A stretch of 64,000 nucleotides of DNA, taken from positions 62,001-126,000 of the forward strand of contig QCCE01000002.1 in the NCBI GenBank assembly GCA_003281385.1, given 5' to 3'. This DNA comes from Prochlorococcus sp. AG-347-K17 (GTDB taxonomy: Bacteria; Cyanobacteriota; Cyanobacteriia; PCC-6307; Cyanobiaceae). The translations under genes were made by a program, and so were the position numbers. Under the pieces are notes generated by a model. That model did not search any database. It was given only the letters and a program-made list of their open reading frames with translations, and was not told the DNA's origin. Positions 51,143-60,552 of the stretch are shown one piece after another (position 1 is the stretch's first letter; the number at the start of each line of letters is the position of its first letter).

Positions 51143-53629
51143 TTAATCGCTATATTTTTTTATAAGTTTTTCTACTCTTTTTTCTATCGGTTCATTGCTT
51201 AAAGTATTTTTAAGTCTCTCAACTAATAAAGGGAAAGCAAAAGGAGTTGGAGTTTTTATTTCGTTTAATAGCATTTTTAAATCCTTTAATCTTTCTAATG
51301 ATCTAGATATTCTTTTATTTTCTAATTGATATTCTTTAACTTCTTGATGCGATTGTTTTATCAAAAGATGGTCTTCTTCATATTTAGTAAAGACATCGTA
51401 GAAAAGACTTGAACTTATTTGCAGTTGAGAAGAAGTTTTTGTTTTGGTTGGATTATTTTGATTTACTAGTCCACTTATTTGGGCAATATTTTTAAATCTA
51501 CGTTTTGTTAATTCTGAAAAATTAATTGCATTTTCTAGATCCTCTTCTAATTTTTTATTATCCAGAAGGTAATTAGCTTCTTTTTTTATTATGGAAAAAT
51601 CAAAATCTTCTGAGGTTGTTAAGCTGAATCCAAAATCATTAGCAGTAATACTAAATGTAGATTGTTTTAATTTTGCAAATCTTAAAGCCCATAGAAATCC
51701 AATTCCTTCATTCACAAATTTGCCATCTAATGTAAAAACAAAAAGATTTGATAAATCCTTGGTTTTATATATTTCTATAAGGAATTCATCTTTCTTTGGA
51801 ATATTTGAAAGAACCTTTTGTTTTGCCAATATTGGGCGTAATGAATTTAGTTCAGGATTTAAGTAAGGATAATTTTCTAATTCATTGCATATGTCTATTT
51901 CTTTTCTCAAACTTTCACAAAGTAAATCAGAAATTGCCATTTGACCGCCAACCCATGCAGGAATTAGAGAACTTTTTTTTGTTGATTTTTTAACGTATAA
52001 AATCATATCTCTGATTCTTACAAATTGAAGCATTTTACCAGCAAAGTAAAAGGTATCTCCAGGATTTAATTTTGAAGCAAAATTCTCTTCTAAATTACCT
52101 AAGGATTTGCCTTTCATATATTGAACCCTTACAAATTTATCGCTTGTAATTGTCCCAATATTGAACTTATGCATTCTTATTAAAGATTTGTCTTTTACAA
52201 AATATTTAAAGTTTTCATTATTATTTTGTGATTCTTCTTTAACTATCTTTTTATATTTCGGGTATGCTTTAAGACATTTTCCTCCATATTCTAGAAAGTC
52301 AAGACACCAATTCCAATCTTGATCTTTTAAGTTTCTATAACTCCAGCAATTTTTAATTCTTTCTTTCTCAATTTTCGGATCAAAGCCGTTTCCGCATGCC
52401 AAACTTATCAGATGTTGTAGAAGCACATCATAAGATAATTCAGGAAGTTTAATCTCCTCAGATATACCACTTTTTATTATTCTTCTCATTGCACTAATCT
52501 CTAATAACTCCAGAGAATTAGTTGGCATAAAAATTATTTTTGATTTTCCGCCTGGTCTATGAGCACTTCTTCCCGCTCTTTGGATAAGTCTTGCTAAATT
52601 CTTTGCACTACCAATTTGGACTATTTGATCTACAGGTTGGAAATCAACGCCCAAATCTAACGAGCTAGTACAGACTACCCATTTTATTAATCCATCTTTA
52701 ACCCCTTCTTCAACTCTTTTTCTATCTTCTTTATCTAGGGAACCGTGATGAATTGCGATTTTATCTTCCATCTCTGGGAGAAAAAATTTAAGACATTGAT
52801 ACCATCTTTCAGATTGATTTCTTGTATTGGTGAATAATAAGGTACTTTTATTTTTATCTAGGATTCTTAAAAGTGAAGAATGACTTCTAATTCCAAGATG
52901 CCCGCTCCATGGAAAGGTTGTTTCCTTCTCTGGTAAAACACTTGTAATATCAATTTCTTTTTGAATATCTGTACTTATAATTTTGGGCTTAATAGCGCTC
53001 ATGCCAACTATTGCTCTTGCCGCTTCTTCGATATTCCCTATCGTTGCAGACATTGCCCAAATTTGTAAGTTTTTAATATTACCTCTTAGCCAACTTAAAG
53101 ATAATTCGCACTGGTTTCCTCTTTTACTACCCATCAATTCATGCCATTCGTCAATAATTATTGATGACAAATCTTTAAATAGATTATTAGATTCTTTATT
53201 AGAAAGTAAAAGAGATAGAGACTCTGGAGTAGTAATAAGAATATTAGGTGGTTTAGCTAATTGCTTTCTCTTTTCATATGAGGTGGTATCCCCATTTCTA
53301 ATCTGAACAGTAATTTCTTTGTTAAAATGCAAAGCTGCTAACTGTACAGAATTTTGTAAATCTCTACTAAGAGCTTTTAAAGGGGTAATTAATAATATAT
53401 TCACACTTTTATTATTTTTAGGATCTTCTATTTGTGATAGAGGTCCCATTATTGCAGCATAAGTTTTGCCGCATCCAGTTGGGACTTGTATTATTCCATT
53501 CTTCCCATTTAAAAATGATTCCCATGATTCAATCTGGTAGGGCAATGGCTCCCATCCATTCGTGAAAAAAAACTGTTTAATTTTATAAATTAAATTACGT
53601 TGCCTACTATTTTGCGTGATATTTTTCAT
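51143..53629 (-). CDS. Ligase-associated DEXH-box helicase (Lhr-like)
   Basis: An 828-residue superfamily 2 helicase. Walker A is IIQVPTGCGKTYAAIMGPL near residue 45; then LLITPLKALSRDL, TTPESLSLLLS, the DEWHELMG (DEXH) box, AMSATIG and the second RecA-like domain with CTSSLDLGVDF and QRAGRSAHRPGG. After the two helicase domains, winged-helix-like and accessory parts run to the end, as in the Lhr family. It is encoded with a DNA ligase, an MBL exonuclease and a phosphoesterase, the set known as ligase-associated DNA damage response. Its ATG overlaps the ligase stop by four bases. Confidence 0.92.
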   Translation of the reverse strand: MKNITQNSRQRNLIYKIKQFFFTNGWEPLPYQIESWESFLNGKNGIIQVPTGCGKTYAAIMGPLSQIEDPKNNKSVNILLITPLKALSRDLQNSVQLAALHFNKEITVQIRNGDTTSYEKRKQLAKPPNILITTPESLSLLLSNKESNNLFKDLSSIIIDEWHELMGSKRGNQCELSLSWLRGNIKNLQIWAMSATIGNIEEAARAIVGMSAIKPKIISTDIQKEIDITSVLPEKETTFPWSGHLGIRSHSSLLRILDKNKSTLLFTNTRNQSERWYQCLKFFLPEMEDKIAIHHGSLDKEDRKRVEEGVKDGLIKWVVCTSSLDLGVDFQPVDQIVQIGSAKNLARLIQRAGRSAHRPGGKSKIIFMPTNSLELLEISAMRRIIKSGISEEIKLPELSYDVLLQHLISLACGNGFDPKIEKERIKNCWSYRNLKDQDWNWCLDFLEYGGKCLKAYPKYKKIVKEESQNNNENFKYFVKDKSLIRMHKFNIGTITSDKFVRVQYMKGKSLGNLEENFASKLNPGDTFYFAGKMLQFVRIRDMILYVKKSTKKSSLIPAWVGGQMAISDLLCESLRKEIDICNELENYPYLNPELNSLRPILAKQKVLSNIPKKDEFLIEIYKTKDLSNLFVFTLDGKFVNEGIGFLWALRFAKLKQSTFSITANDFGFSLTTSEDFDFSIIKKEANYLLDNKKLEEDLENAINFSELTKRRFKNIAQISGLVNQNNPTKTKTSSQLQISSSLFYDVFTKYEEDHLLIKQSHQEVKEYQLENKRISRSLERLKDLKMLLNEIKTPTPFAFPLLVERLKNTLSNEPIEKRVEKLIKKYSD

Positions 53630-55266
53630 GATATTTTTTTCATCAGTTCATAAGCTTTCTCTAGGCTATCTGCATCATTAATTTTTTTATCTTTTCTCCA
53701 TTTTGTTATTCTTGGAAATCTAACTGCTATGCCTGACTTATGACGTTTTGAAATTTGTATTTTCTCAAAAGATATTTCGAATACCATTTCTGGTTTCAAA
53801 GATCGAACAGGACCAAATTTTTCTATTGTATTTTTCCTTATCCATTTATCTAGCTCTTTAATCTCAATATTCGTTAAACCAGAATATGCACTTGCAAACT
53901 TAATTAATTCTTGGTCTTTCCATAAGGCAAAACTATAATCTGTATAGAGACCAGCTCTTCTACCGCTACCGCCCCTAGCGTAAATTAGAACAGCATCTAG
54001 TTGCATAGGATCAACTTTATATTTCCACCAAATACCTTTTTTTCTTCCAGAGGTGTATTTAGCTCTTTTGTTCTTAATTATTAATCCCTCAGTATTAATT
54101 TCTCTAGATTTTTCTTTAAAAGTTAACGCATCATGCCAATCTTTAGGATAGATTAAATCGCATATTTTGAAAATATGAGTGGTATTATTCTCAGCTTTAT
54201 TTTGCCATCTTGAAAAATATTTTTCTAACTCAATTCTTCTATTTTCTAATTTAATTTCTCTTATATCTTTTCCATTAATCTCTAAAATATCAAAAGCAAT
54301 AAAAATAATTGGATATTTTATTTGTATAGATCTTGTAGGAGATTTTCTATTTATTCTTTTTTGCAGAAAAGAAAAATCAAAGGCAATTTGTTCTTTAAAA
54401 TTCCAAACTAATAATTCTCCATCAAGAACAAAATCATCTTTTATATATAATATTTTTTCTACTAATTCTGGGAAAGATTCATTTACTAATTCTTGCCCTC
54501 TTGTCCATAACGACACGTTCCCTTTTCTTTTAATTAATTGAATCCTGATCCCATCGTATTTCCATTCAAATTGAAAATCACTTATTGAATCTTTGAAGAT
54601 TTTATCTTCAAAGGAATTTGCTAAAAGAAAGGGAAATGGCTTGGAATTTAACTCTTCAAGATTGATATTCTTATTAATTAAAAATTCATATGAATCAATT
54701 GAAGGCTTGAAATTACCCATCAACCTATGAGAAATAATTTCTTCATCAATTTTAACTAGTTTTGATATTGATTTTGTTATTAATCCGATAGAGACTCCTA
54801 CTCTAAAGGTTCCTGTAAGAATTTTATTAAAAATTAGATGATTATCTTCAGGCAATGATTCCCAAATATTTTTAATTTCTAAACTTTTCTCCTCCTCATT
54901 AAGTTTTGATAACTCAGGTATTATTTCTTCTAGTAATTTATTGAGACTTATATTTGATAATTTTTTATTTTTCGAAGTTGTTTTATTCTTAAGTAATAAT
55001 GTTATTACCTCAGCAGAATCACCAACTTTTAAGTAACAAGTATCAATTAACCATTGAGGATATTCATATATTTGAGAAAAAAGATTTTTTAAATATCTTC
55101 CACTAATAAATCTCTTATTACTTTTTCCAGTTAATAAATATATTGCCCATGAATTATCTATTGGTTGATTTGATAGAAAATAACTTTTTAAAACTTCAAT
55201 TTTATTATTTGTACTATTAATTGAATCTAGATCATCAAATAATTTTGAAAACTTTTTTAAGCTCAT
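53626..55266 (-). CDS. ATP-dependent DNA ligase (ligase-associated repair type)
   Basis: A 546-residue ATP-dependent ligase. The N-terminal DNA-binding domain (about residues 1-200, with ITKSISKLVKIDEEIISHRL) is followed by the adenylation core: EWKYDGIRIQL with the nucleophile lysine (motif I), DGELLVW, FIAFDILEINGKD, EGLIIKNKRAKYTSGR and IWWKYKV (motif V), then an OB domain. It is distinct from the NAD-type housekeeping ligase. It overlaps both neighbouring genes by four bases, a fully coupled operon. Confidence 0.93.
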   Translation of the reverse strand: MSLKKFSKLFDDLDSINSTNNKIEVLKSYFLSNQPIDNSWAIYLLTGKSNKRFISGRYLKNLFSQIYEYPQWLIDTCYLKVGDSAEVITLLLKNKTTSKNKKLSNISLNKLLEEIIPELSKLNEEEKSLEIKNIWESLPEDNHLIFNKILTGTFRVGVSIGLITKSISKLVKIDEEIISHRLMGNFKPSIDSYEFLINKNINLEELNSKPFPFLLANSFEDKIFKDSISDFQFEWKYDGIRIQLIKRKGNVSLWTRGQELVNESFPELVEKILYIKDDFVLDGELLVWNFKEQIAFDFSFLQKRINRKSPTRSIQIKYPIIFIAFDILEINGKDIREIKLENRRIELEKYFSRWQNKAENNTTHIFKICDLIYPKDWHDALTFKEKSREINTEGLIIKNKRAKYTSGRKKGIWWKYKVDPMQLDAVLIYARGGSGRRAGLYTDYSFALWKDQELIKFASAYSGLTNIEIKELDKWIRKNTIEKFGPVRSLKPEMVFEISFEKIQISKRHKSGIAVRFPRITKWRKDKKINDADSLEKAYELMKKIS

Positions 55267-56255
55267 ATTTTTTTACCAAATAAAAGAACATTTATTGATT
55301 CCTTTTCAACTAAATATTTGCTTAAGGCATCACTATCTCCATGATGAAAAAATACATTTTTTGCTTCAGACTTTTTTACTACATCGAGAATCCCCTCCCA
55401 ATCAGCATGATCGGAGATTACGAATCCTTTATCATATCCTGATCTTTTTCTTAGAGCTCTTATTGCCATCCATCCACTCGCAAAAGCTGTTTGTATATTT
55501 TTAAAATTTTTAAGATAAGAGCCCTTACTCAAAGATGGTGGTAATAATATTAGACTTCCTTTAAGTTCATCTATCTTATTTTTATTTTCGATTTTTATAG
55601 TATCTTTGATATCAGATCCAAGTTCCTTATAACAATTGTTCATTTTATGAATACTGCCATGAGAATAAATATTACCTTTAAAATTTGTTTGACTAATTTC
55701 GTTTATCAATCTCTGAGCTTTTCCAAGTGAATAGCAGAAAAGTAAAGAAGTTTTATCTGGTGAATTAGTTATCCATTTTGAAATATCATTTGCTATTTTA
55801 TTTGTCTTATCCCACTTAAATATTGGCAAACCAAAAGTACATTCACTTATTAAATAATCAGTTTTTACTATTTCATATTGTCTGCAAGTCTCATCTTTTT
55901 GAAGCTTAAAGTCACCTGAGATTAGCCATTTTTCTTCAGCAAAAATAAACCTTATTTGACTAGATCCAAGGATGTGACCGGATGGATGAAAAGAAATATT
56001 GATGCCATTTATCTTAAATTCTTCTCCATATTCAAAAGTCTTAATTTTGATATTTTCTCCAACTCTTTTTTTAAGAAGTATCGCAGTCTCCTTGGTAGTA
56101 ATGTATTCTTCACAGCCAAATGTAAAGTGATCAAAATGAGCATGGGTTATTAATGCTTTTTTAACTGGCTTGCTTGGATCAATCCAAATATCGGCTAGTT
56201 CACAATAAAGATTTCCATCCTTATATCTAATTAAATATTCCTGTTTAGTTCTCAA
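55263..56255 (-). CDS. Ligase-associated exonuclease, metallo-beta-lactamase fold
   Basis: A 330-residue nuclease of the metallo-beta-lactamase fold. The zinc-binding THAHFDHFTFG motif is at about residues 36-46, followed by PSGHILGSSQIRF, ISGDFKLQKDE and VISDHADWEGIL, as in the beta-CASP-like nucleases encoded beside bacterial DNA ligases. It is the first gene of the operon; transcription probably begins within about 35 bases upstream, between it and the 137-residue gene. Confidence 0.9.
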   Translation of the reverse strand: MRTKQEYLIRYKDGNLYCELADIWIDPSKPVKKALITHAHFDHFTFGCEEYITTKETAILLKKRVGENIKIKTFEYGEEFKINGINISFHPSGHILGSSQIRFIFAEEKWLISGDFKLQKDETCRQYEIVKTDYLISECTFGLPIFKWDKTNKIANDISKWITNSPDKTSLLFCYSLGKAQRLINEISQTNFKGNIYSHGSIHKMNNCYKELGSDIKDTIKIENKNKIDELKGSLILLPPSLSKGSYLKNFKNIQTAFASGWMAIRALRKRSGYDKGFVISDHADWEGILDVVKKSEAKNVFFHHGDSDALSKYLVEKESINVLLFGKKI

Positions 56256-56290
56256 AACTACATCTCTTACAATGAAAATAATTTAGCTAA

Positions 56291-56704
56291 TTATGCCCAT
56301 GCTTGTTTTGATAAAGCGATTGCTGAAATTGTTAGTAAAGCAATAATTACCAGTTTGTTGCTCCAATTAATCATGAATAAACTAATTTTGTTAAAAGAAA
56401 TGCTATTTTTTTGCACAATTTTTTTCTTATTCAGAATGTCATTATTTTCACTTTTATCTAAGTAATTTAAATCTTTAATCTTACTAATTAATTTAGATTC
56501 GCAAGTGGAGAGTTGTTCTACTTGATTTAATAAATCAATATCTTCTGGTCTTAATAAAGTATTTAATTCTCTAATTTGTCGTTCATTTTTAATAAGAAAT
56601 TCATTAACTATCTCATCTGTTCCTAAACCTTTTTTTATATTTAGAAGAATATCATCTCTTTCCCAGGATTTTTCAAGAGAATTTAAAATTTGGCTAATGC
56701 TCAT
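56291..56704 (-). CDS. Membrane-anchored hypothetical protein, 137 aa
   Basis: A 137-residue protein with a charged helical N-terminal part (residues 1-85, with SLEKSWERDDILLNIKKGLG and RQIRELNTLLRPEDIDLL), a basic linker and a single C-terminal membrane anchor (NKLVIIALLTISAIALS). Tail-anchored layout, function unknown. It lies just upstream of the repair operon on the same strand, but with a 35-base gap, so membership is unclear. Confidence 0.7.
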   Translation of the reverse strand: MSISQILNSLEKSWERDDILLNIKKGLGTDEIVNEFLIKNERQIRELNTLLRPEDIDLLNQVEQLSTCESKLISKIKDLNYLDKSENNDILNKKKIVQKNSISFNKISLFMINWSNKLVIIALLTISAIALSKQAWA

Positions 56705-56788
56705 TGTAAGTATTTTTACTTATGATAAATTATTATTTTTTTCTTCTGTGGCTTATTCTTTTAAGTAATTAGAAAAAATTATTTTTAT

Positions 56789-57070
56789 TTAAGATTTGCG
56801 AATAAGTCTATTTGCAAAATATTTTATTTTTACCTTTTCTACAATTTTTTTAGAATTGACTTTAGTTTTAACTTTATTTAAATTTATCACTTCATCAGAC
56901 ACATTTTTGCCCGTTTCAAAATAACTTTTGATTTTTTTTAATTCCTCTTCATTTAATCTTTTTGTAGCGCCCTTAGCGTTGATTCCAAGTTTCTTACAGG
57001 CTAATAGTATTTTATTACTTTCGACATTAAGATCTTTGGCAATACTGAAAATAGGAGTGTTGATAGACAT
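56789..57070 (-). CDS. Orphan IF2-N-like protein, 93 aa
   Basis: A 93-residue protein whose first 55 residues resemble the N-terminal domain of translation initiation factor IF2: TPIFSIAKDLNVESNKILLA, then KKLGINAKGATKRLNEEELKKIKSYF. The rest is a short lysine-rich tail. In IF2 this domain binds fMet-tRNA or the ribosome; a free-standing copy has no established function. It might bind nucleic acid. Stand-alone minus-strand gene. Confidence 0.75.
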   Translation of the reverse strand: MSINTPIFSIAKDLNVESNKILLACKKLGINAKGATKRLNEEELKKIKSYFETGKNVSDEVINLNKVKTKVNSKKIVEKVKIKYFANRLIRKS

Positions 57071-57165
57071 TATTTTCTTTACTGTGTAATTTATTATTTA
57101 TAGTATATTTATAACCTAGAAATTAAATATATTTTTAACTAATATTAATTCAAAAACTTTTTTAA

Positions 57166-58485
57166 TTAAGCAACTTCATCTTCAAAATTATTTAAATCAT
57201 TAAACTTTTTCTTCATGGTTGGGTTATTCTTAGTTAATTTCTTTACTGTCAAATCTTGAGATTTGCTGTCAGCAGATAAAAGATGTTTTTTGGAGAGAAC
57301 TAAAGCCTCCTTCGTTTTTTGCAAATGGGTTATTGATTTATCAATTTCTGAAATTGCATCATTAAATCTATCTTGAGCAAGTGAAACATTTTTACCAACT
57401 GCATTTTTGAATTGCTCAAGAGTACTTTCAAAATTAGTTATGTCAAAATTCTCACGTTTCATTAAATCAATTTGTGATTTGTATTTTAAGGTTTCCATAG
57501 ATGCATTTCTTAGTAGAGAGATAATCGGTAAGAAAAATTGCGGTCTTATGACATACATTTTTGGGAATCTATGAGAAACATCTACTATGCCTGAATTATA
57601 TAGTTCACTATCTGGTTCTAGAAGCGATACGAGTACTGCATATTCGCAAGATTTTTGTCTTCTATCTTTATCTAATTCTTTTAAAAAATCTTCGTTTTTT
57701 CTTTTATTAGTTCCATTTAAACTTTCATTCTTCATCTCAAACATTATAGAAGTGACTTCAGTATTATTTTCATCAAATTCTCTAAATATATAGTCACCTT
57801 TACTTCCAGAAGAGGCATCATTATCCTTTTCGAAATATGAGTTTTTAAACGCAGAGGCACGATTCAAATTAAATTGGTTTTCGCAATGGATTTCTAATGT
57901 TTCGCCGATCATCTTTGTAGATAATCTAGATTTCATTTCTCTTAGTTCCTGAATAGTCAGGTCCCTTTCGCTAATTTTGCTTTTAAACTTTTCTACAATT
58001 AATTTTTCATTAATTGAATGTTCAAGCCTCATCTTTTCAATGGAATTTGTTAATGATGAGTTCTCTTTTTCTAAATTAGTAACAGCTTCACTAACTTTGT
58101 TTTTTAAAGATAATTCTGAAATTAAAGACTGGTTTTTGATTTCATCCTTCAACTTGATTATTTCATTATTCAATGAATTAATTTTATTTGTTGCTTGATT
58201 TTTAAAATCATTAAGGACATTTGTTTTCTTTTCTTCAGCAATTTTTAATTTAGATTCTAGAGTTTGGATCTCAGACTCTTTAATGCGATTTTGCTCTATT
58301 AATTTTATTTTTAATTCTCGCTTTAAAATTTCCAATGCTTTTTTATTATCTTCTTCAGCCAAAAGAAGTCTTTCTTTTATTTGTTTGTTAAATTCCTCGT
58401 CTTTTATCTGAAGAAGTATTTCCTCAAAGCTGCTGGGATCAATTCGGAAAGTTTTGCCACATGACGGGCATTTAATATCTTTCAT
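57166..58485 (-). CDS. DUF2130 coiled-coil, PD-(D/E)XK nuclease-like protein
   Basis: A 439-residue protein in three parts: an N-terminal zinc ribbon half (CPSCGKTF at 5-12), a long coiled coil from about residue 20 to 200, and a C-terminal domain with GSKGDYIF near 230, IMFEMKNES and SCEYAVLVS. That GD...(E)xK arrangement is the PD-(D/E)XK nuclease core reported for DUF2130. Its target and role are unknown. It may act in DNA handling or defence; it lies between the ligase operon and a ribbon-helix-helix-like gene. Confidence 0.82.
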   Translation of the reverse strand: MKDIKCPSCGKTFRIDPSSFEEILLQIKDEEFNKQIKERLLLAEEDNKKALEILKRELKIKLIEQNRIKESEIQTLESKLKIAEEKKTNVLNDFKNQATNKINSLNNEIIKLKDEIKNQSLISELSLKNKVSEAVTNLEKENSSLTNSIEKMRLEHSINEKLIVEKFKSKISERDLTIQELREMKSRLSTKMIGETLEIHCENQFNLNRASAFKNSYFEKDNDASSGSKGDYIFREFDENNTEVTSIMFEMKNESLNGTNKRKNEDFLKELDKDRRQKSCEYAVLVSLLEPDSELYNSGIVDVSHRFPKMYVIRPQFFLPIISLLRNASMETLKYKSQIDLMKRENFDITNFESTLEQFKNAVGKNVSLAQDRFNDAISEIDKSITHLQKTKEALVLSKKHLLSADSKSQDLTVKKLTKNNPTMKKKFNDLNNFEDEVA

Positions 58486-58617
58486 TTTTTAATTACAACT
58501 TTAATATTTAGAAAGAATTTAATATTCGTCTTATATAAAAAGAATATTATTCTGGACTAAGAATAAACAATGATCCAATATTCTGCATAAAAAATAAAAT
58601 AATTACTCCAATTGAAT

Positions 58618-58986
58618 TCATATTAATCCAGATTCCTTAAGAATATTAATTTTATTTGCTAATTCAATATCTGCAGAAGATATTGAGCGATCTAAGGTTT
58701 TGTGAGAAGAAACGGTGTAACCACTATCATCAACAAATTCATCTTCCGCATCTTTTAAGTGGGCATTCTCATTTTGCAGATCTTTAAAATTATCCGACAT
58801 ATATATGTTTGACTTATTGATATTGCTATATCCAAAGTTCGCAATTCCTCTTGCGCCCAATGCTTCCTCAACTAATATTCCAACTACCTTGGACCTACTT
58901 ATAGATTCGCTCTTGGATATTTCGTCAATAATCTCAAGGACTCTTTTTCTAGGGAGATATCCTATTCGTTTAACTTTATTTTCCAT
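58618..58986 (-). CDS. Possible ribbon-helix-helix protein, 122 aa
   Basis: A 122-residue protein. The N-terminus (VKRIGYLPRKRVLEIIDEIS followed by SRSKVVGILVEEALGARG) has a strand-helix-helix look like ribbon-helix-helix regulators, with a helix that would insert in the DNA groove. The C-terminal half is acidic and helical (DEFVDDSGYTVSSHKTL...). A transcription regulator or antitoxin-like protein is possible but not proven. It is next to the DUF2130 gene on the same strand, 132 bases away. Confidence 0.62.
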   Translation of the reverse strand: MENKVKRIGYLPRKRVLEIIDEISKSESISRSKVVGILVEEALGARGIANFGYSNINKSNIYMSDNFKDLQNENAHLKDAEDEFVDDSGYTVSSHKTLDRSISSADIELANKINILKESGLI

Positions 58987-59218
58987 AAATCTATATATAT
59001 GTCAATATTGTAACACTTCTGTCAAATCTAAACAGATTTTATTCAATAACACTATGTACAATTTTAAATATTGAGTTTAAAGTATAATTTTAAAGAACAC
59101 TCATAGAAAGTTTTTTTTTAAATTAGTCATCATGAGGATAGTTTTATATGATTCTTCTAATTACTCTTTCGGATTGGGTCAGATTTCTGAATTTTTTTTT
59201 ATTTAAATTCTAAATATT

Positions 59219-59422
59219 ATGAGAGATAAACTTTATGACAATGCTGATAGCTTTGCAATGTCATTTGATGAGGAGTGGAAAAATATTGATTGTAATGATC
59301 TAACATTAAAAATTGATAAGGTATTTGAACTTTTAAAAGATCATCCTTTTTTGATCTCAAATCCAGAAAATGCAAGGAAAATGATAAAATTCAGGATATT
59401 TTCATTAAAAAAATTTCAATAA
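59219..59422 (+). CDS. Hypothetical protein, 67 aa
   Basis: A 67-residue soluble protein: ADSFAMSFDEEWKNIDCNDL and KVFELLKDHPFLISNPENARKMIKFRIF. Helical, acidic start and basic end. No family recognised. It stands between two convergent or unrelated genes in a low-density stretch. Confidence 0.6.
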   Translation: MRDKLYDNADSFAMSFDEEWKNIDCNDLTLKIDKVFELLKDHPFLISNPENARKMIKFRIFSLKKFQ

Positions 59423-59481
59423 TTATTTAAATAAATTTAAATTTAATCTTTTTTTATGATTTAAACTTTTTTTCTTAAGAT

Positions 59482-59655
59482 TTAAATAGTTGGGGGATTA
59501 AAAAAACCCTTTGTATATAAAAATATTATTATCCCAATTATTGGACCTATTCCAAATACAAAAAGAACTAATTTCGCAGAATTTTTTGTTTGACCTAATT
59601 TCTGATCTTTTAGATTTGGTTTTGCTTGAATTTTTTTTAATTTTTTCTTTTTCAT
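59482..59655 (-). CDS. Single-span membrane protein, 57 aa
   Basis: A small protein with a lysine-rich N-terminus (KKKKLKKIQAKPNLKDQKLG), one membrane helix (AKLVLFVFGIGPIIGIIIFLY) and a short end TKGFFNPPTI. I use the ATG at 59655 (MKKKKLKK); a start 14 codons upstream (59697) is possible but adds a poorly conserved, cysteine-containing lead. Membrane orientation is probably N-inside. Unknown function. Confidence 0.65.
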   Translation of the reverse strand: MKKKKLKKIQAKPNLKDQKLGQTKNSAKLVLFVFGIGPIIGIIIFLYTKGFFNPPTI

Positions 59656-59791
59656 CAATGATATATTACTACAACGCAACTTTAAAAGATTCTTCAATGT
59701 TATTGAGTTTGAAATAATTTTTCAATTTAATAAAATTAAATCGGGCTTCAAAAAAGACAATATTGTATAATATAAAAACTTTAACGCAAAT

Positions 59792-59989
59792 ATGAGTGCA
59801 ACTAAGAGAGAGGAAGTAAGTTCTCACCTTAGATACATAAGGTTAGAGCTCAGAGAGATGCATCAAATGCTTTTAAAGGAAGATTTATTGCCAGACCTTA
59901 ACGAAGCTAGAGAAGTACATGCACAACTTGATGCATTATTGGATTTATTATCAGAAAAAAAAGTAAAGAGGATAAAAAGCAAATTTTGA
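59792..59989 (+). CDS. Small helical protein, 65 aa
   Basis: A 65-residue charged helical protein: SATKREEVSSHLRYIRLELR followed by EMHQMLLKEDLLPDLNEARE and LDALLDLLSEKK. Good heptad-like spacing suggests a coiled coil or helical hairpin, and the gene has a clean start. No family recognised. The gene at 60013-60207 on the opposite strand has a similar size and character. Confidence 0.68.
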   Translation: MSATKREEVSSHLRYIRLELREMHQMLLKEDLLPDLNEAREVHAQLDALLDLLSEKKVKRIKSKF

Positions 59990-60012
59990 AACTCAAATTA
60001 ATTTGATTATAT

Positions 60013-60207
60013 TCAGAGATAATTTGTAGCCGATTCAATTTTTTTACGATTATCGTGCATTAATTCTAATTTATTGTAAATTTCTTTAATTTGTATTTGT
60101 ATTAGGTCAGTTGAATTTATATTACTTAACGCATCTAATGCTGATAGAAGACTTTCCTTCGCTTCAATTAAGTGTCTACATTCTTTACTACCTGCTTCGT
60201 ATGACAT
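60013..60207 (-). CDS. Small helical protein, 64 aa
   Basis: A 64-residue helical protein: MSYEAGSKECRHLIEAKESL, then LSALDALSNINSTDLIQIQI and IYNKLELMHDNRKK. It could form a helical hairpin. No family recognised. Convergent with the 65-residue gene, 23 bases apart. Confidence 0.62.
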   Translation of the reverse strand: MSYEAGSKECRHLIEAKESLLSALDALSNINSTDLIQIQIKEIYNKLELMHDNRKKIESATNYL

Positions 60208-60349
60208 GGGAGTTTTATGAAAATATTATTATCCCGAATATAATAAAATTTCTTCAGTATTGATTGATACTCTTATTAAATCAACGCTTATTATTGTAAT
60301 TTTCAATACATAAGAATTTTTTAGTTTTCCTAATATTCAATAAAAACTT

Positions 60350-60532
60350 ATGCAAGAAAATTCCAATGATTATATAACCTGTATTAAATTAGCTCTAGAT
60401 AATGCAAAAAAAAGGATTAATCTACTAGATAACTCTGATAAAAAGTGCGTCATTGAGGAATATAAAGAATGGATAAATGATGGTTTAAATAAGCATACAG
60501 TTTTATTGCTAAGAGATGACCCGATTATCTAG
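60350..60532 (+). CDS. Hypothetical protein, 60 aa
   Basis: A 60-residue soluble protein (QENSNDYITCIKLALDNAKK, then RINLLDNSDKKCVIEEYKEW and VLLLRDDPII). Helical with two cysteines. No family recognised; stands alone. Confidence 0.55.
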   Translation: MQENSNDYITCIKLALDNAKKRINLLDNSDKKCVIEEYKEWINDGLNKHTVLLLRDDPII

Positions 60533-60552
60533 GAATAATGCAAAAATATCTT

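Noticed and set aside
50492-56255. Defence island or phage origin for the ligase/helicase operon
   Set aside because: The gene set matches the widespread ligase-associated DNA repair cluster, and base composition, gene spacing and codon use look like the rest of the chromosome.
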